Below are positions 36,904 through 46,880 of a stretch of 64,000 nt of DNA, piece after piece; within the stretch, counting starts at the first letter, position 1, and each line of letters opens with the position of its first letter. The notes under the pieces were generated by a model. The model did no database searches. It was not told where the DNA came from and was given only the letters and a program-made list of their open reading frames with translations. The position numbers and the translations under genes were made by a program. The DNA is from Faunimonas pinastri (GTDB lineage Bacteria > Pseudomonadota > Alphaproteobacteria > Rhizobiales > Afifellaceae). Location: the NCBI RefSeq assembly GCF_900110915.1, contig NZ_FOFG01000001.1, positions 642,040 through 706,039 on the forward strand. The letters run 5' to 3'.

Positions 36904-37437
36904 TCATTCCGCAAGGCATGCGGCAAGCACTTTCTCCACTTTCTTCTCGTCCGCAGGGCGCGTCTCCTCGCTCGAAAGATCGAGGCCGACCACATGCTGC
37001 ATCAGGCTGATGCCGAAGAGGCATGCGGTGAAGAGCGTCGCGTCGTGTTGATCGGCTTCGCTCAGCTTGGCCGAAACGGGCCGGATGAAGTCATTCAGCA
37101 CGGCATCCCGGATCAACTCCCGTGCCTTCGGGCTCGCGATGGAGCGAGCCACGATCTGAAGCGGGTCCACGGTCCCCAATCGAGACGAGCGATCCGCCAG
37201 TACACGGCGCGCCATGTGCGGGATCAGATCGGCAAGATCGCCATCGAGCCATCCCTCCGGCCGCATCACGCTCTTCAGGACCTCCGCGAAGAGCCGCTCC
37301 TTGGAGCCGAACGCCCGATGGACGAGCGCCACATCGACCCCGACATCGTCGGCGATGTCCCGGAGCTTCATTTCCTCATAGGAGCACTGGGAAAACCGCA
37401 ATGTCGCGGCCTGAAGAATGTGATCCCGCGTCTTCAT
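36904..37437 (-). CDS. TetR-family transcriptional regulator
   Basis: 177 aa from the ATG at 37437, preferred over 37470 because AGGA lies 7 bp upstream and the TetR fold begins at once: TRDHILQAATLRFSQCSYEE, then MKLRDIADDVGVDVALVHRA FGSKERLF as the helix-turn-helix. The C-terminal ligand domain is short. Divergent from the export operon at 37648, with a perfect 16-bp palindrome between them, so it is most likely its repressor. Confidence 0.9.
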   Translation of the reverse strand: MKTRDHILQAATLRFSQCSYEEMKLRDIADDVGVDVALVHRAFGSKERLFAEVLKSVMRPEGWLDGDLADLIPHMARRVLADRSSRLGTVDPLQIVARSIASPKARELIRDAVLNDFIRPVSAKLSEADQHDATLFTACLFGISLMQHVVGLDLSSEETRPADEKKVEKVLAACLAE

Positions 37438-37504
37438 GTTCGTTCCTGGATGCGTGCCCATGTTGCTCAAGCGTCAGACCTTGGCCACCGTTCCGGTTGA
37501 AAAT

Positions 37505-37520
37505 GTCAACAGCTGTTGAC
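37505..37520. promoter_or_regulatory. Perfect 16-bp palindrome, probable TetR operator
   Basis: GTCAACAGCTGTTGAC is a perfect palindrome between the divergent tetR and HlyD-type genes. Length and symmetry are typical of TetR operators. A repressor here would control both directions. Confidence 0.75.
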
Positions 37521-37647
37521 TCAGGTCAATGTGCGGTCGCAGGATCGCATGTATGTCGTGGCTCGGGTGCCTGAAATCGTCGCATTCCGGCGAATGACCG
37601 AGGCACCGGGGCCGGTTGGCCGTTGTTTTTTTTTGAAGGGATCGTGC

Positions 37648-38718
37648 ATGGCGGGGCTGAAAAAGAGGTGGCTTGGACTGATAGTCGCCTTGCTTGTCGC
37701 CATCGGGGCCTATTATGGCTGGCAGCACTTCAAGCCGGGCGAACTGCCCCGGAGCATCGCCAGCGGCAACGGCCGCATCGAGGCTACGGAGATCGATATC
37801 TCCACACGGACAGCCGGCCGTATCAGCAAGATCGAGGTGGACGAAGGAGCCTTCGTCACGGCCGGCCAGGTGCTTGCCCGCATGGATACGCAACAGCTCG
37901 ATGCGCAGCATCGCGAAGCCGAAGCGCAGCTCCAGCGTGCCGAAATCTCGGTACAGACCGCCGGCAGCATGGTGACGCAACGTCAGGCCGAGCGGACGGC
38001 GGCGGTCGCCGTCGTGGCCCAGCGCGTCGCGGAGCAGGATGCCGCCGAGGGCCGGCTGGGGCGTTCCGTCAAGCTGGCCGCCAACGATAACGTGTCGCGC
38101 CAGACGCTGGACGACGACCGGGCCAAGGCGCAGGGAGCCAAGGCCGCCGTCGGCGCCGCCAACGCGCAACTGGCCGCCAGTGACGCCGCCATCAGTGCCG
38201 CCCAGTCCCAGGTGATCGACGCCAAAGCATCCGTGGAAGCGGCAAAGGCGACGATCGAGCGAATCCAGGCCGACATCGAGGACAGCGCCCTCAAGGCCCC
38301 GCGCGACGGTCGCGTGCAGTACCGGGTGGCTCAGCCGGGCGAAGTCCTCTCTGCGGGAGGGCGCGTGCTGAACCTCGTGGATCTCGGCGACGTCTACATG
38401 ACCTTCTTCCTGCCGACCGAGCAGGCTGGAAAGGTGGCGATCGGCTCGGATGTGCGCCTGATCCTCGATGCGGCGCCCCAATATGTGCTTCCGGCGAAGG
38501 TGACCTTCGTGGCCGACGTGGCTCAGTTCACGCCGAAGACGGTGGAAACCGCGGAGGAACGGCAGAAGCTGATGTTCCGCATTCGCGCTCGCATCTCGCC
38601 TGAGCTCCTGAAGAAATATATCCGCCAGGTGAAGACCGGGCTGCCGGGCATGGCCTATGTCCGCCTCGATCCCGACGCGGAGTGGCCGGCCAACCTGCAA
38701 GGCAAGCTCGCCCAATGA
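37648..38718 (+). CDS. HlyD/membrane-fusion protein (YhiI/YbhG-like)
   Basis: 356 aa from the ATG at 37648 with GAAGGG upstream; the longer frame from 37516 has no family character. One N-terminal transmembrane helix ([17 protein letters not shown]), the barrel/lipoyl region [20 protein letters not shown], an Ala-rich coiled-coil hairpin of about 130 residues, and [20 protein letters not shown] closing the lipoyl domain. It is the periplasmic adaptor for the ABC exporter. Its stop overlaps the next start (ATGA). Confidence 0.92.
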   Translation: MAGLKKRWLGLIVALLVAIGAYYGWQHFKPGELPRSIASGNGRIEATEIDISTRTAGRISKIEVDEGAFVTAGQVLARMDTQQLDAQHREAEAQLQRAEISVQTAGSMVTQRQAERTAAVAVVAQRVAEQDAAEGRLGRSVKLAANDNVSRQTLDDDRAKAQGAKAAVGAANAQLAASDAAISAAQSQVIDAKASVEAAKATIERIQADIEDSALKAPRDGRVQYRVAQPGEVLSAGGRVLNLVDLGDVYMTFFLPTEQAGKVAIGSDVRLILDAAPQYVLPAKVTFVADVAQFTPKTVETAEERQKLMFRIRARISPELLKKYIRQVKTGLPGMAYVRLDPDAEWPANLQGKLAQ

Positions 38719-41504
38719 GCGATGCGCCCGCTGACGGTACGGGGCGCGGCTCGCCGGCCCCGGTCGTGCGCCTGAAGGATGTCAGCCATTCCTACGGCAA
38801 GACGCGCGCGCTCGACGGGATCGATCTGGACCTTCCCGCTGGCTGCATGGTCGGCCTGATCGGGCCGGACGGGGTGGGCAAGTCTACGCTCCTGTCCCTG
38901 ATCGCCGGTGCCCGTGCGGTGCAGGACGGGACGGTCGAGGTGCTGGGCGGCGATATCGCGCAGGGAGCCCATCGCACGCGCGTGGGGCCGCGCATCGCCT
39001 ACATGCCCCAGGGGCTCGGAAAGAATCTTTATCCGACGCTTTCGGTCTTCGAGAATGTCGACTTCTTCGGCCGGCTCTTCGGCCAGGACAGGCAAGAGCG
39101 CGAGCAGCGCATCCGGGATCTTCTCCAGAGCACCGGCCTCAGCCGCTTCGCCGACCGTCCGGCCGGCAAGCTGTCCGGCGGCATGAAGCAGAAGCTCGGG
39201 CTTTGCTGCGCCCTGATTCACGATCCCGACCTGCTGATTCTGGACGAGCCGACCACCGGCGTCGATCCTCTGTCGCGGCGCCAGTTCTGGGATCTGATCG
39301 ACGAGATCCGCGCCAGCCGCGCCGGCATGAGCGTCCTGGTCGCGACGGCCTACATGGAGGAGGCCGCCCGCTTCGACTGGCTCGCGGCAATGGAAGGTGG
39401 CCATGTGCTCGCGACCGGGCATGCGAGCGAGCTTCTGGCCAAGACGGGCACCGCATCGCTGGATGCGGCCTTCATCGCGCTGCTGCCGGAGGAAAAGCGC
39501 CGGGGCCACATGCCTGTCGTCATTCCCCCCCGCACCGCGGACGGGACGGATGACGTCGCCATCCAAGCCGATGGACTGACGATGCGCTTCGGCGACTTCG
39601 TTGCCGTGGATCATGTCGACCTGCGGATCGGGCGGGGTGAGATCTTCGGCTTCCTCGGCTCCAATGGCTGCGGCAAGACCACGACCATGAAGATGCTGAC
39701 GGGATTGCTGGCGGCCAGCGAAGGCACTGCGCGCCTGTTCGGCAAGGACGTCGATCCCGACGATCTGCAGACCCGCCGCCGCGTCGGCTACATGTCCCAG
39801 GCCTTCTCTCTCTATTCCGAACTCACCGTGCGGCAAAATCTGACGCTGCACGCGAAACTGTTTCAATTGCCGCCGGACACGATCCCCGCGCGCGTCGCTG
39901 AGATGGCGCGGCGGTTCGATCTTCCGGGCGTCATGGACGAACTGCCGGACGCGCTGCCGCTCGGCGTGCGCCAGCGCCTGTCGCTGGCCGTCGCCATGGT
40001 GCATGCGCCGGAGATCCTGATTCTCGACGAGCCGACTTCCGGCGTGGATCCGGTGGCCCGGGACAGCCTCTGGCAGATCCTCGTCGATCTCGCCCGCAAG
40101 GACCGGGTGACGATCTTCATCTCGACCCATTTCATGAACGAGGCCGAGCGCTGCGACCGCATCTCGCTGATGAATGCGGGCAAGATCCTCGTCAGCGACA
40201 CTCCCGCCGGGATCGTGAAGCAACGAGGCAGTTCTTCGCTGGAGGAAGCTTTCATCGGCTATCTCCAGGATGCGATCGGTCTGGCCGACCGGAGCGCGCC
40301 TGTTCCGGTTGCCCCCGCTTCCGCGGCTTCCCTCCCGCGAGCGGCGGCGGTCGCGGCGAGAACCGCACACCGGCGATTTTTCGATTTCCGGCGCATGTTC
40401 AGCTATACGCGCCGCGAGGCGCTGGAACTGCGCCGGGATCCGGTCCGCGCGACGCTGGCTCTCCTGGGAAGCGTGATGCTGATGTTCGTCATCGGCTACG
40501 GCATCAACATGGATGTCGAGAACCTGACCTTCGCCGTTCTCGACCACGACCAGACGACAAGCAGCGAGGAATACATCCTCGATATCGCCGGCTCCCGATA
40601 CTTCGAGGAACGGCCGCCGATCGCTGACTATGCCGATCTCGACCGCCGCATGCGAAACGGTGAACTCAGCCTCGCCATCGAAATCCCGCCGGGATTTGCC
40701 CGCGACATCGCGCGAGGCCACGAGGTTCAGGTCGGGGCCTGGATCGACGGGGCCATGCCGCAGCGGGCGGAGACCGTGCGCGGCTATGTGCAGGGCATGC
40801 ACGCAAGCTGGCTGACGCAAAAGGCGCGGCAGCTCCTGGGCGACGCGGCGGTGACCGGCAACTTCGATCTGGAGACGCGCTTCCGCTACAACCCGGATAT
40901 CGCCAGCCTGGTCGCGATGGTTCCCGCCGTGATCCCGCTGCTTCTCCTCATGATCCCGTCGATGTTGGCGGCGCTGAGCGTGGTCCGGGAGAAGGAGCTG
41001 GGGTCGATCGTGAACCTGTACGTGACCCCCGCCACCAGGCTGGAGTTCCTGATCGGCAAGCAGCTTCCCTATGTCGCTCTGGCGATGCTGAATTTCCTGC
41101 TCCTGACAGGCTTCGGCATCTTCGTCTTCGGGGTGCCCTTCACCGGCAGCTTCCTGGCCTTTGCCGTCGCCGCGCTCCTTTATGTTTTTGCGGCGACCGG
41201 GTTCGGGCTCCTGATCTCGACCTTCATGAGCAGCCAGATAGCCGCGATCTTCGGTACGGCAATCCTGACGCTGTTACCTGCCGTGCAGTATTCCGGAATG
41301 ATCGATCCGGTTTCGTCGCTGCAGGGCGCCGGCGCCTTCATCGGCAAGATCTATCCGGCGACCTATTTCATCACGATCGCGCGCGGCACCTTCTCCAAGG
41401 GACTGGATTTCGGCGCCCTGACATCCGCCTTCATCCCGCTGCTGCTGGCAGGTCCGATCCTGCTCCTCGCCAGCGCGTTCCTTCTCAAGAAGCAGGCGAG
41501 CTGA
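38715..41504 (+). CDS. Fused ABC exporter: two ATPase domains plus ABC-2 permease (RbbA/YhiH type)
   Basis: 929 aa. ATPase domain 1 has Walker [20 protein letters not shown] and signature [16 protein letters not shown]; domain 2 has [20 protein letters not shown], Walker [18 protein letters not shown] and a degenerate signature [14 protein letters not shown]-terminal ABC-2 permease part (from about residue 560) has helices around [18 protein letters not shown] and [20 protein letters not shown]. This fusion layout matches RbbA/YhiH; with the HlyD protein and YhhJ-like permease it would export drugs or other compounds. In E. coli RbbA was also linked to ribosomes; nothing here tests that. Confidence 0.92.
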   Translation: MSDAPADGTGRGSPAPVVRLKDVSHSYGKTRALDGIDLDLPAGCMVGLIGPDGVGKSTLLSLIAGARAVQDGTVEVLGGDIAQGAHRTRVGPRIAYMPQGLGKNLYPTLSVFENVDFFGRLFGQDRQEREQRIRDLLQSTGLSRFADRPAGKLSGGMKQKLGLCCALIHDPDLLILDEPTTGVDPLSRRQFWDLIDEIRASRAGMSVLVATAYMEEAARFDWLAAMEGGHVLATGHASELLAKTGTASLDAAFIALLPEEKRRGHMPVVIPPRTADGTDDVAIQADGLTMRFGDFVAVDHVDLRIGRGEIFGFLGSNGCGKTTTMKMLTGLLAASEGTARLFGKDVDPDDLQTRRRVGYMSQAFSLYSELTVRQNLTLHAKLFQLPPDTIPARVAEMARRFDLPGVMDELPDALPLGVRQRLSLAVAMVHAPEILILDEPTSGVDPVARDSLWQILVDLARKDRVTIFISTHFMNEAERCDRISLMNAGKILVSDTPAGIVKQRGSSSLEEAFIGYLQDAIGLADRSAPVPVAPASAASLPRAAAVAARTAHRRFFDFRRMFSYTRREALELRRDPVRATLALLGSVMLMFVIGYGINMDVENLTFAVLDHDQTTSSEEYILDIAGSRYFEERPPIADYADLDRRMRNGELSLAIEIPPGFARDIARGHEVQVGAWIDGAMPQRAETVRGYVQGMHASWLTQKARQLLGDAAVTGNFDLETRFRYNPDIASLVAMVPAVIPLLLLMIPSMLAALSVVREKELGSIVNLYVTPATRLEFLIGKQLPYVALAMLNFLLLTGFGIFVFGVPFTGSFLAFAVAALLYVFAATGFGLLISTFMSSQIAAIFGTAILTLLPAVQYSGMIDPVSSLQGAGAFIGKIYPATYFITIARGTFSKGLDFGALTSAFIPLLLAGPILLLASAFLLKKQAS

Positions 41505-41507
41505 GCG

Positions 41508-42620
41508 ATGCAGATCTCCAACATCCTGCAGCTCGGCATCAAGGAACTGCGTGGTCTCGTTCGAGACCCGATGCTGCTGGTGCTGATCGTCTATGCCTTT
41601 ACTCTGTCGATCTACACGGCGGCCACCGCAATGCCGGAGACGCTGAGCCACGCGCCCGTCGCCATCGTGGACGAAGACCAGTCGCCGCTGTCTGCCCGCA
41701 TCGCCAGCGCCTTCAGCGAGCCCTATTTCTCCCGTCCGGAACTTATCACCGCCTCCGAGATGGACCGCCGGATGGATGCGGGCTTCGATACCTTCGCGCT
41801 CGATATTCCCAGCAACTTCCAGCGGGATGTGCTTGCCGGCCGCGTTCCCTCGATACAGCTGAACGTCGATGCCACGCGTATGTCGCAGGCGTTCACGGGG
41901 AGCGGCTATATTCAAAGCATCGTCACCGCCGAAGTGACGGAGTTCGTCCAGCATTACCGAGGCTCGGCGACGCCCGCGGTGGATCTGGCCCTCCGGGCGC
42001 GGTTCAATCCCGAGCTCAAGAACTCCTGGTTCGGGGCGGTGATGAATGTCATCAACAGCGTCACCATGCTTGCCATCATCCTGACGGGAACGGCCCTGAT
42101 CCGCGAGCGCGAGCACGGAACGATCGAGCATCTTCTGGTGATGCCGGTTACGCCCTTCGAGATCATGTGCGGCAAGATCTGGTCCATGGGCCTGGTTGTC
42201 TTCGCTGCCTCCGCCTTCGCCATAATCGTCGTGGTGCAGGGCGTTCTCCATGTCCCGGTCGAGGGATCGATCGCGCTATTCCTGCTCGGCACCGCGCTCC
42301 AGCTTTTCGCCACGACCTCGCTCGGAATCTTCCTGGCGACGCTTGCGGGCTCCATGCCGCAGTTCGGACTCCTGCTCATGCTGGTGCTGCTGCCGCTGCA
42401 GGTTCTTTCGGGAGGGATGACGCCGCGGGAAAGCATGCCCGAGATTATCCAGAACATCATGCTCGCCGCGCCCAACACCCATTTCGTGATGCTGGCACAG
42501 GCGATCCTTTATCGCGGAGCTGGATTGGACGTCGTGTGGCCGCAACTCGTCGCGCTGCTTGCGATCGGCGCCGCTCTCTTCGCTTTAGCCCTCGGCCGTT
42601 TCCGGGTTTCCCTGAAATAG
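41508..42620 (+). CDS. ABC-2 type exporter permease (YhhJ-like)
   Basis: 370 aa. N-terminal helix, a large extracytoplasmic domain (AIVDEDQSPLSARIASAFSE), then five helices including IINSVTMLAIILTGTALIRE-like and the ABC-2 motif EREHGTIEHLLVMPVTPFEI. LSGGMTPRESMPEIIQNIML near the C-terminus is typical of YhhJ/YbhR permeases. Begins 3 bp after the fused ATPase-permease gene and closes the operon. It is the last clearly core gene before the accessory region. Confidence 0.92.
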   Translation: MQISNILQLGIKELRGLVRDPMLLVLIVYAFTLSIYTAATAMPETLSHAPVAIVDEDQSPLSARIASAFSEPYFSRPELITASEMDRRMDAGFDTFALDIPSNFQRDVLAGRVPSIQLNVDATRMSQAFTGSGYIQSIVTAEVTEFVQHYRGSATPAVDLALRARFNPELKNSWFGAVMNVINSVTMLAIILTGTALIREREHGTIEHLLVMPVTPFEIMCGKIWSMGLVVFAASAFAIIVVVQGVLHVPVEGSIALFLLGTALQLFATTSLGIFLATLAGSMPQFGLLLMLVLLPLQVLSGGMTPRESMPEIIQNIMLAAPNTHFVMLAQAILYRGAGLDVVWPQLVALLAIGAALFALALGRFRVSLK

Positions 42621-42666
42621 AGGATGCTCGGAGACGCGCTCTCGGCACCCCCGGTCGTTCGGGCAA

Positions 42667-42696
42667 AGGCAGGGGCAGGGGCAGGGGCAGGGGGCG
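42667..42696 (+). repeat. GGGGCA hexamer repeat
   Basis: A GGGGCA hexamer repeated about four times head to tail just after the exporter operon. A simple-sequence tract; G-runs could slow polymerases. Confidence 0.8.
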
Positions 42697-42762
42697 GACG
42701 CCTTCGCCTCGGAGCCGGCGATGCGGTGGGGCTTGGCGGCCGGCCAGCAGGATAGAGATCCG

Positions 42763-43070
42763 CAAAAGGAGGCAGCCCGGCCACGGAAGGCCGGACGTCA
42801 CACGGAAAAGGTTGCGGATGCGGCCTCGAAGCTGACGGAGCGGATAACGACGCGTCGCCGTCCACCTTTCTTGAAACGGGCTGCAAGCGCGAGACGCCGC
42901 CGCACTCGTGTGGACCTCAGGCATCGCAAAGCGAACGATCTACGCGCGCATTCCCGAGACGCCGATGGTCGAACACGGCCTACAGACGGAAGCGATCTGA
43001 TGGTAAGCCCTGAGGGCGAACCCGGCGATCACGTCGGCGCGAACCTGCAACGTCTGTCGCCAGGCCGGCA
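42763..43070 (+). pseudogene. Possible relic of a TetR-family regulator
   Basis: No intact frame, but pieces in shifting frames read like a TetR N-terminus in order: RPRKAGRHTEKVADAAS, then STFLETGC in another frame, then GIAKRTIYARIPETP (helix-turn-helix end) in a third, followed by VGANLQRL. Three frame changes within about 300 bp indicate a decayed gene. It lies before an alpha/beta hydrolase relic and the accessory modules. The call rests on short similarity to the general TetR pattern only. Confidence 0.4.
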
Positions 43071-43129
43071 ACACTTCGGGCGATGACCGGTGCGATCCTC
43101 GACAAAGTTGCGGGACCCGGCAAATCAGC

Positions 43130-43400
43130 GCGACAGCGTGGCAGCGGCGGGAATGCTGGGAGGTGCCCGAACCCCGGGGCTGCGCACCCATCAGGTCCGG
43201 CACGGCACAGCGGCGACGGCGGATGGAGCCGCGCTCGCCCTTGTCGCCGGTGGATCGGCGCGTTGGACGTCACCCAGCGATCGCCGCGCTCGCCATGCCG
43301 ACGCTTTCCATCGCAGGGAGTCTGGATGCGATCCCCCAAGGCAGCGGGCGGATGGCGCTTGGTTCCGCCGACCGTGTCAAAGCGGTAACCAGCGGGGGTC
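43130..43400 (+). pseudogene. Relic of an alpha/beta hydrolase paralogous to the one at 48146
   Basis: Frame 1 gives LRTHQVRHGTAATADGAALA and, after a frameshift, AIAALAMPTLSIAGSLDAIP. The gene at 48146-48976 has MRTYQIWHGIAATSDGASLA and RIAELAMPILFIAGSLDKMS in the same order. Upstream and downstream coding parts are missing or unrecognisable. Both copies are followed by the same dispersed repeat (43413-43540 and 49001-49130), so this is the remnant of an older duplicate of that module end. Confidence 0.65.
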
Positions 43401-43412
43401 GCGCACCCACCA

Positions 43413-43540
43413 CGCGGAATATCGCATCACAGCGTAGAAGCGACGGGGATGGCGGGCGGCGACCGATGATGATGAGCACTACGTCTACCCTATGGCACTC
43501 TAACGCCGTACGGGATGGTCCCAGCGCTGATGTGCCTCAA
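43413..43540. repeat. Dispersed repeat, copy A
   Basis: About 128 bp aligning with copies at 45812-45970 and 49001-49130. Shared blocks include CACAGCGTAGAA, GATGATGAGCAC and CTCTAACGCCGTACGG. Copy A lies between the hydrolase relic and the soxR-like gene. Clearly diverged from B and C, so old or inexact. No recognisable transposase or coding content. Confidence 0.75.
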
Positions 43541-43598
43541 CCGAACAGCACCTCAGGCATTCCCCAACGTCCAGGTCGGGTGAAGAGCAGTACGGCAG

Positions 43599-44069
43599 CT
43601 AACTCTGGGGCATTGTGTCTTTTTCGAGCAGAACGGCACCGTCCCCGAATTGGCGTAAACGATCGCCTGGGTTTCTGAGCGGGCAGTCGTCCATGGAGAG
43701 GCACCCGCAGCCGATACACCCGTCGAGCTGATCGCGAAGCTGGGTGAGGCCGCGAATCCGATCGGTCAACATATCCCTCCAGATCGTGGAGAGGTGTTTC
43801 CAATCCTTCGCCGTCAGCACCCGCCCGGATGGAAGTTCGTCGAGCGCCGCCTTGATGGTCGCCAAAGGGATACCGGCGCGCTGTGCGATCCTGATGATAG
43901 CGACCCGGCGGAGAACATCGCGAGCATAGCGGCGTTGATTGCCTTCGCTCCGCCACCCCTGGATCAGCCCCTTCGCCTCGTAGAAGTGAACGGTGGCGAT
44001 CGTGACGCCGGATCGGCGGGCGACTTCTCCGACCGAAAGAGGCACGCGCACATCGATCGGCAATTCCAA
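43599..44069 (-). CDS. soxR: Redox-sensitive MerR-family regulator SoxR
   Basis: About 156 aa, the SoxR length. [20 protein letters not shown] is the MerR helix-turn-helix and [20 protein letters not shown] the wing. The [2Fe-2S] motif [12 protein letters not shown] (C-X2-C-X-C-X5-C) is complete. No in-frame ATG suits: TTG 44069 (or TTG 44063) behind AAGAGGGGG fits best. It would sense redox-active compounds and activate the divergent MFS gene through the promoter at 44080-44110. Confidence 0.92.
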   Translation of the reverse strand: MELPIDVRVPLSVGEVARRSGVTIATVHFYEAKGLIQGWRSEGNQRRYARDVLRRVAIIRIAQRAGIPLATIKAALDELPSGRVLTAKDWKHLSTIWRDMLTDRIRGLTQLRDQLDGCIGCGCLSMDDCPLRNPGDRLRQFGDGAVLLEKDTMPQS

Positions 44070-44079
44070 AAACCCCCTC

Positions 44080-44110
44080 TTGACCTCATCTATACATGAG
44101 GTTCTATAGA
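44080..44110 (+). promoter_or_regulatory. SoxR-dependent promoter with 18-bp soxbox
   Basis: TTGACC (-35, 44080-44085) and TATAGA (-10, 44105-44110) are separated by 19 bp, the over-long spacer typical of MerR-family promoters. The spacer holds CCTCATCTATACATGAGG (44084-44101), palindromic at 16 of 18 positions. The E. coli soxS promoter has the same layout, with CCTCAA/TTGAGG arms and 19-bp spacing. It points toward the MFS gene at 44178. Confidence 0.88.
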
Positions 44111-44177
44111 GAATGTCGGCTTGTCCTCGCAAGCTCTCATTCGTGATCGCGCGTGAGACCTCGAAAATGGAGCTGAC

Positions 44178-45686
44178 ATGGATAATCTCGACAGTCCGCC
44201 CGCAAAGATTGGCTGGGCGGCGCTGCTGTCCGGCGAAAATGGTGTGCGTTCGCTCGCGCTCGCCGGGGGCGTCGTCCTCCACGCCATCAACGTCTATATC
44301 GCCACCACAATTTTGCCGTCGGGCGTCAAGGACATTGGCGGCATCGATTACTACGCCTGGAACACCACGCTGTTCGTCGCGGCCTCGATTCTCGGTTCGG
44401 CGCTGTCGGCCAGATTGCTCATCGGCATGGGGCCGCGCGGCGCCTACATGATCGCTGCGCTGGTGTTCGCGGGCGGCACGCTCGTCTGCGGGCTTGCCCC
44501 GTCCATGCCCGTCATGCTCACCGGCCGTCTTGTCCAGGGCCTCGGCGGTGGTTTCCTGTTCGCGCTCTCCTATGCCATGATCCGGTTGGTTTTCGATGAA
44601 ACCCTATGGCCGCGTGCGATGGCGCTGGTTTCCGGCATGTGGGGGGTGGCGACGCTGATCGGTCCGGCGATCGGTGGCATCTTCGCTGAATTCGATATGT
44701 GGCGGGCGGCCTTCTGGTCGCTTATTCCGATCACGGCGCTATTCGCGGTGTTGGCTGCGGCCGTGCTGCCGAAACGTGACACGGATAGGGCTGAACGTGT
44801 ACCACTTCCGCTCATACAGCTCTTCCTCTTGACTGCGGCCGTCCTCGCCGTGTCGGCCGGTAGCGTTTCGCTCGTCCTTGCCCGGAATATCGCTGGCCTC
44901 GCCGCCGCCGCGATCTTGATGGCCCTACTGATCGGCGTGGAGAGCCGCGCCCGCCAAAGGCTGCTTCCGACCGGTGCTTTCCGGATCACAACGGCGCTCG
45001 GAGCAATCTATGCGACGATGTCGCTGCTCGCGGTTGCGGTGACCAGTGGCGAGATATTCGGGCCGCTGTTCCTGCAAGTGCTCCACCATCAATCCCCGCT
45101 CGCCGCCGGCTACATCGCCGCGCTCATGGCGGCAGGCTGGACGCTGGGATCGATCGTCAGTGCAGGGGCGAGCGGCAAAGGCATCGACCGTGCGATCCTC
45201 GCCGGCCCGATGCTCGGATTATCCGGCATGGCGGCGCTTACCGTTCTGATGCCAACCGAAAGCGGCGGAGCTTGGCTGGCGCTCGCGCCGATCTGCCTTG
45301 CGCTCGCGCCGATCTGCCTTGCGCTCGCGCCGATCTGCCTTGCGCTCGTCGCCATAGGATTGGGCGTGGGGTTGGCATGGCCGCATCTGCTGACCCGTGT
45401 GTTTCAGGTTGCGCCCGATGGCGAACAGGATTTGGCTTCCGCCTCGATTACGACCGTGCAGTTGTTCGCCACCGCACTCGGTGCGGCTCTGGCTGGAATG
45501 GTGGCGAATGTCGCCGGCCTCACCGATCCCGGAGGCGTCGCCGGCACGGCAAGCGCCGCGCGGTGGCTGTTCGGGATGTTCGCGTTCGGGCCGATCCTGG
45601 GCCTCCTTACTGGCCAGCGAGTGGTCCGACTTCACTCGAAAGCTCGGGAGGGCAGTCGGACTTCACACGGTCCAGGGCTGTCGTAA
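44178..45686 (+). CDS. MFS transporter, SoxR-controlled
   Basis: 502 aa with about 14 hydrophobic segments; probably drug/proton antiport family ([20 protein letters not shown], then [20 protein letters not shown], a motif C-like region). Downstream of a SoxR-type promoter it likely expels redox-cycling compounds. A 21-bp in-frame tandem triplication (LALAPIC times three) lies in a helix near residue 370. The C-terminal tail ([20 protein letters not shown]) does not look like a transporter end and may have been replaced at the junction with the following repeat region. Confidence 0.88.
   Translation: MDNLDSPPAKIGWAALLSGENGVRSLALAGGVVLHAINVYIATTILPSGVKDIGGIDYYAWNTTLFVAASILGSALSARLLIGMGPRGAYMIAALVFAGGTLVCGLAPSMPVMLTGRLVQGLGGGFLFALSYAMIRLVFDETLWPRAMALVSGMWGVATLIGPAIGGIFAEFDMWRAAFWSLIPITALFAVLAAAVLPKRDTDRAERVPLPLIQLFLLTAAVLAVSAGSVSLVLARNIAGLAAAAILMALLIGVESRARQRLLPTGAFRITTALGAIYATMSLLAVAVTSGEIFGPLFLQVLHHQSPLAAGYIAALMAAGWTLGSIVSAGASGKGIDRAILAGPMLGLSGMAALTVLMPTESGGAWLALAPICLALAPICLALAPICLALVAIGLGVGLAWPHLLTRVFQVAPDGEQDLASASITTVQLFATALGAALAGMVANVAGLTDPGGVAGTASAARWLFGMFAFGPILGLLTGQRVVRLHSKAREGSRTSHGPGLS
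45279..45341 (+). repeat. 21-bp in-frame tandem repeat, three exact copies
   Basis: Three identical 21-bp units (GCGCTCGCGCCGATCTGCCT plus T) inside the MFS gene. Each adds 7 residues ([11 protein letters not shown]) to a membrane helix, and a partial fourth unit (GCGCTCGTCGCC) follows. Exact identity suggests recent slippage. Confidence 0.95.
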
Positions 45687-45811
45687 ATTTCAGAAATTGT
45701 GCGCCAAGCGGCGCACTTTGCTGATTTGGGCGACTGACCATTGGTCGGCTTCTGCCAGAACTGACAGGCCGACGTCGCATGCGAAATCCGCGTTGGACGT
45801 GGACATCCATG

Positions 45812-45970
45812 CGGCAATCGGCGGTGAATGAGTACCCATCGCGCTGAATATCGCGCCACAGCGTAGAATGGGCGGTATTTGGCGAGCCCCGCCGGACCAT
45901 GATGGGCACTATATCTACGCTATAGCCCTCTAACGCCGTACGGTATGGGTTCCGGCGCTAATTGGCTCAA
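45812..45970. repeat. Dispersed repeat, copy B
   Basis: Aligned with copies A and C: shares CGGCAATCGGCGG with C (CGGTAATCGGCGG), ATCGCGCCACAGCGTAGAAT with both, and CCCTCTAACGCCGTACGG with A. About 125 bp past the soxR-regulated MFS gene and 410 bp before the marR stop. Confidence 0.75.
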
Positions 45971-46379
45971 TCTATCAAGCGCGATCCGGCATTCTACAAA
46001 CGGCCGGGTCTGGTGGACTTTGCCAGACCGCTTTGCACCTTTCATGCTGGAATATTCGCGCAACATGATCGCCACTCTTCAGGAGAGCAAGGTCGCCCGC
46101 GCTGGGGCGGAGCCGGCGACGAAACCGATGCCGTACCGCCCCGCCGCAGATCGAGAGACCGTAAGCGGCACAGTGCAGCTCTCGAGCCCAGGAGATCGTG
46201 AACCACGCCCGATGCCACATCGCTCTTCCAATCCAGGACCTGCCGAAGCATCGCTTCCCGGCTCGATTGGACCGATCCCCCCGCTTCGCCTCGCAGCATT
46301 CTCAGCGGGCCTGATGGGATAACGGCGGAACCGTAGTCCGACAGTTCGCGAGCGCGCTTGGGCTCGGCCGACGGGGTGG
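45971..46379. other. Non-coding gap between repeat B and marR
   Basis: About 400 bp with no supportable gene. Short open frames lack ribosome binding sites and family similarity. The sequence may be decayed coding DNA, but I cannot assign it. Confidence 0.5.
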
Positions 46380-46868
46380 CTAGTTCTTTTGGAAAGCCAG
46401 CAGTTTTCCCAGCAATATCGAGAGCTGATCCCGGTCCTCTTTATCCAGGCCGCGAACGATGGCTTGCTGGTTGGCGACGTGCGCTTCGACGGCACGGTCG
46501 ATCAGGGTAAGTCCCTCGTCCGTGAGCGCGACAAGGGTGCCTCGTTTGTCGCCGGGATTCGGCTGGCGCGTGACCAGGGCGGCTTTTTCCAACCGGTCGA
46601 TCCGGTTCGTCATGCTGCCCGATGAGATCATCGCCGCTTCGTAGAGATCGGTGGGCGTCAGCGCGTGCGGTGCACCGCTCCGCCGCAACGTGGCCAGCAC
46701 GTCGAACTCTCCCGGCTGGAGACCGAATTCCGCAAATGCCGGATTGAGGCGATCGCGCGCGATGACAAGCGCGGCCTCGGCCAATCGCCCCAGCAGCACC
46801 ATTGGCTCCGTATCGAGGTCCGGTCGTTCTCGCGCCCATTGTTCGGCGGCCTGCCTCGCTCTATCCAT
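46380..46868 (-). CDS. MarR-family transcriptional regulator
   Basis: 162 aa from the ATG at 46868 (AGGT about 9 bp upstream; GTG 46877 also possible). MarR helix-turn-helix: LQPGEFDVLATLRRSGAPHA, LTPTDLYEAAMISSGSMTNR and wing VTRQPNPGDKRGTLVALTDE. Divergent from the MFS gene at 46963, with two palindromic boxes between. Expected to repress both until a ligand binds. Confidence 0.93.
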   Translation of the reverse strand: MDRARQAAEQWARERPDLDTEPMVLLGRLAEAALVIARDRLNPAFAEFGLQPGEFDVLATLRRSGAPHALTPTDLYEAAMISSGSMTNRIDRLEKAALVTRQPNPGDKRGTLVALTDEGLTLIDRAVEAHVANQQAIVRGLDKEDRDQLSILLGKLLAFQKN

Positions 46869-46880
46869 CTCTCGCACCTA

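Noticed and set aside
38655..40820. 721-codon minus-strand open frame
   Set aside because: Antisense to the fused ABC exporter; no ribosome binding site and no motif.
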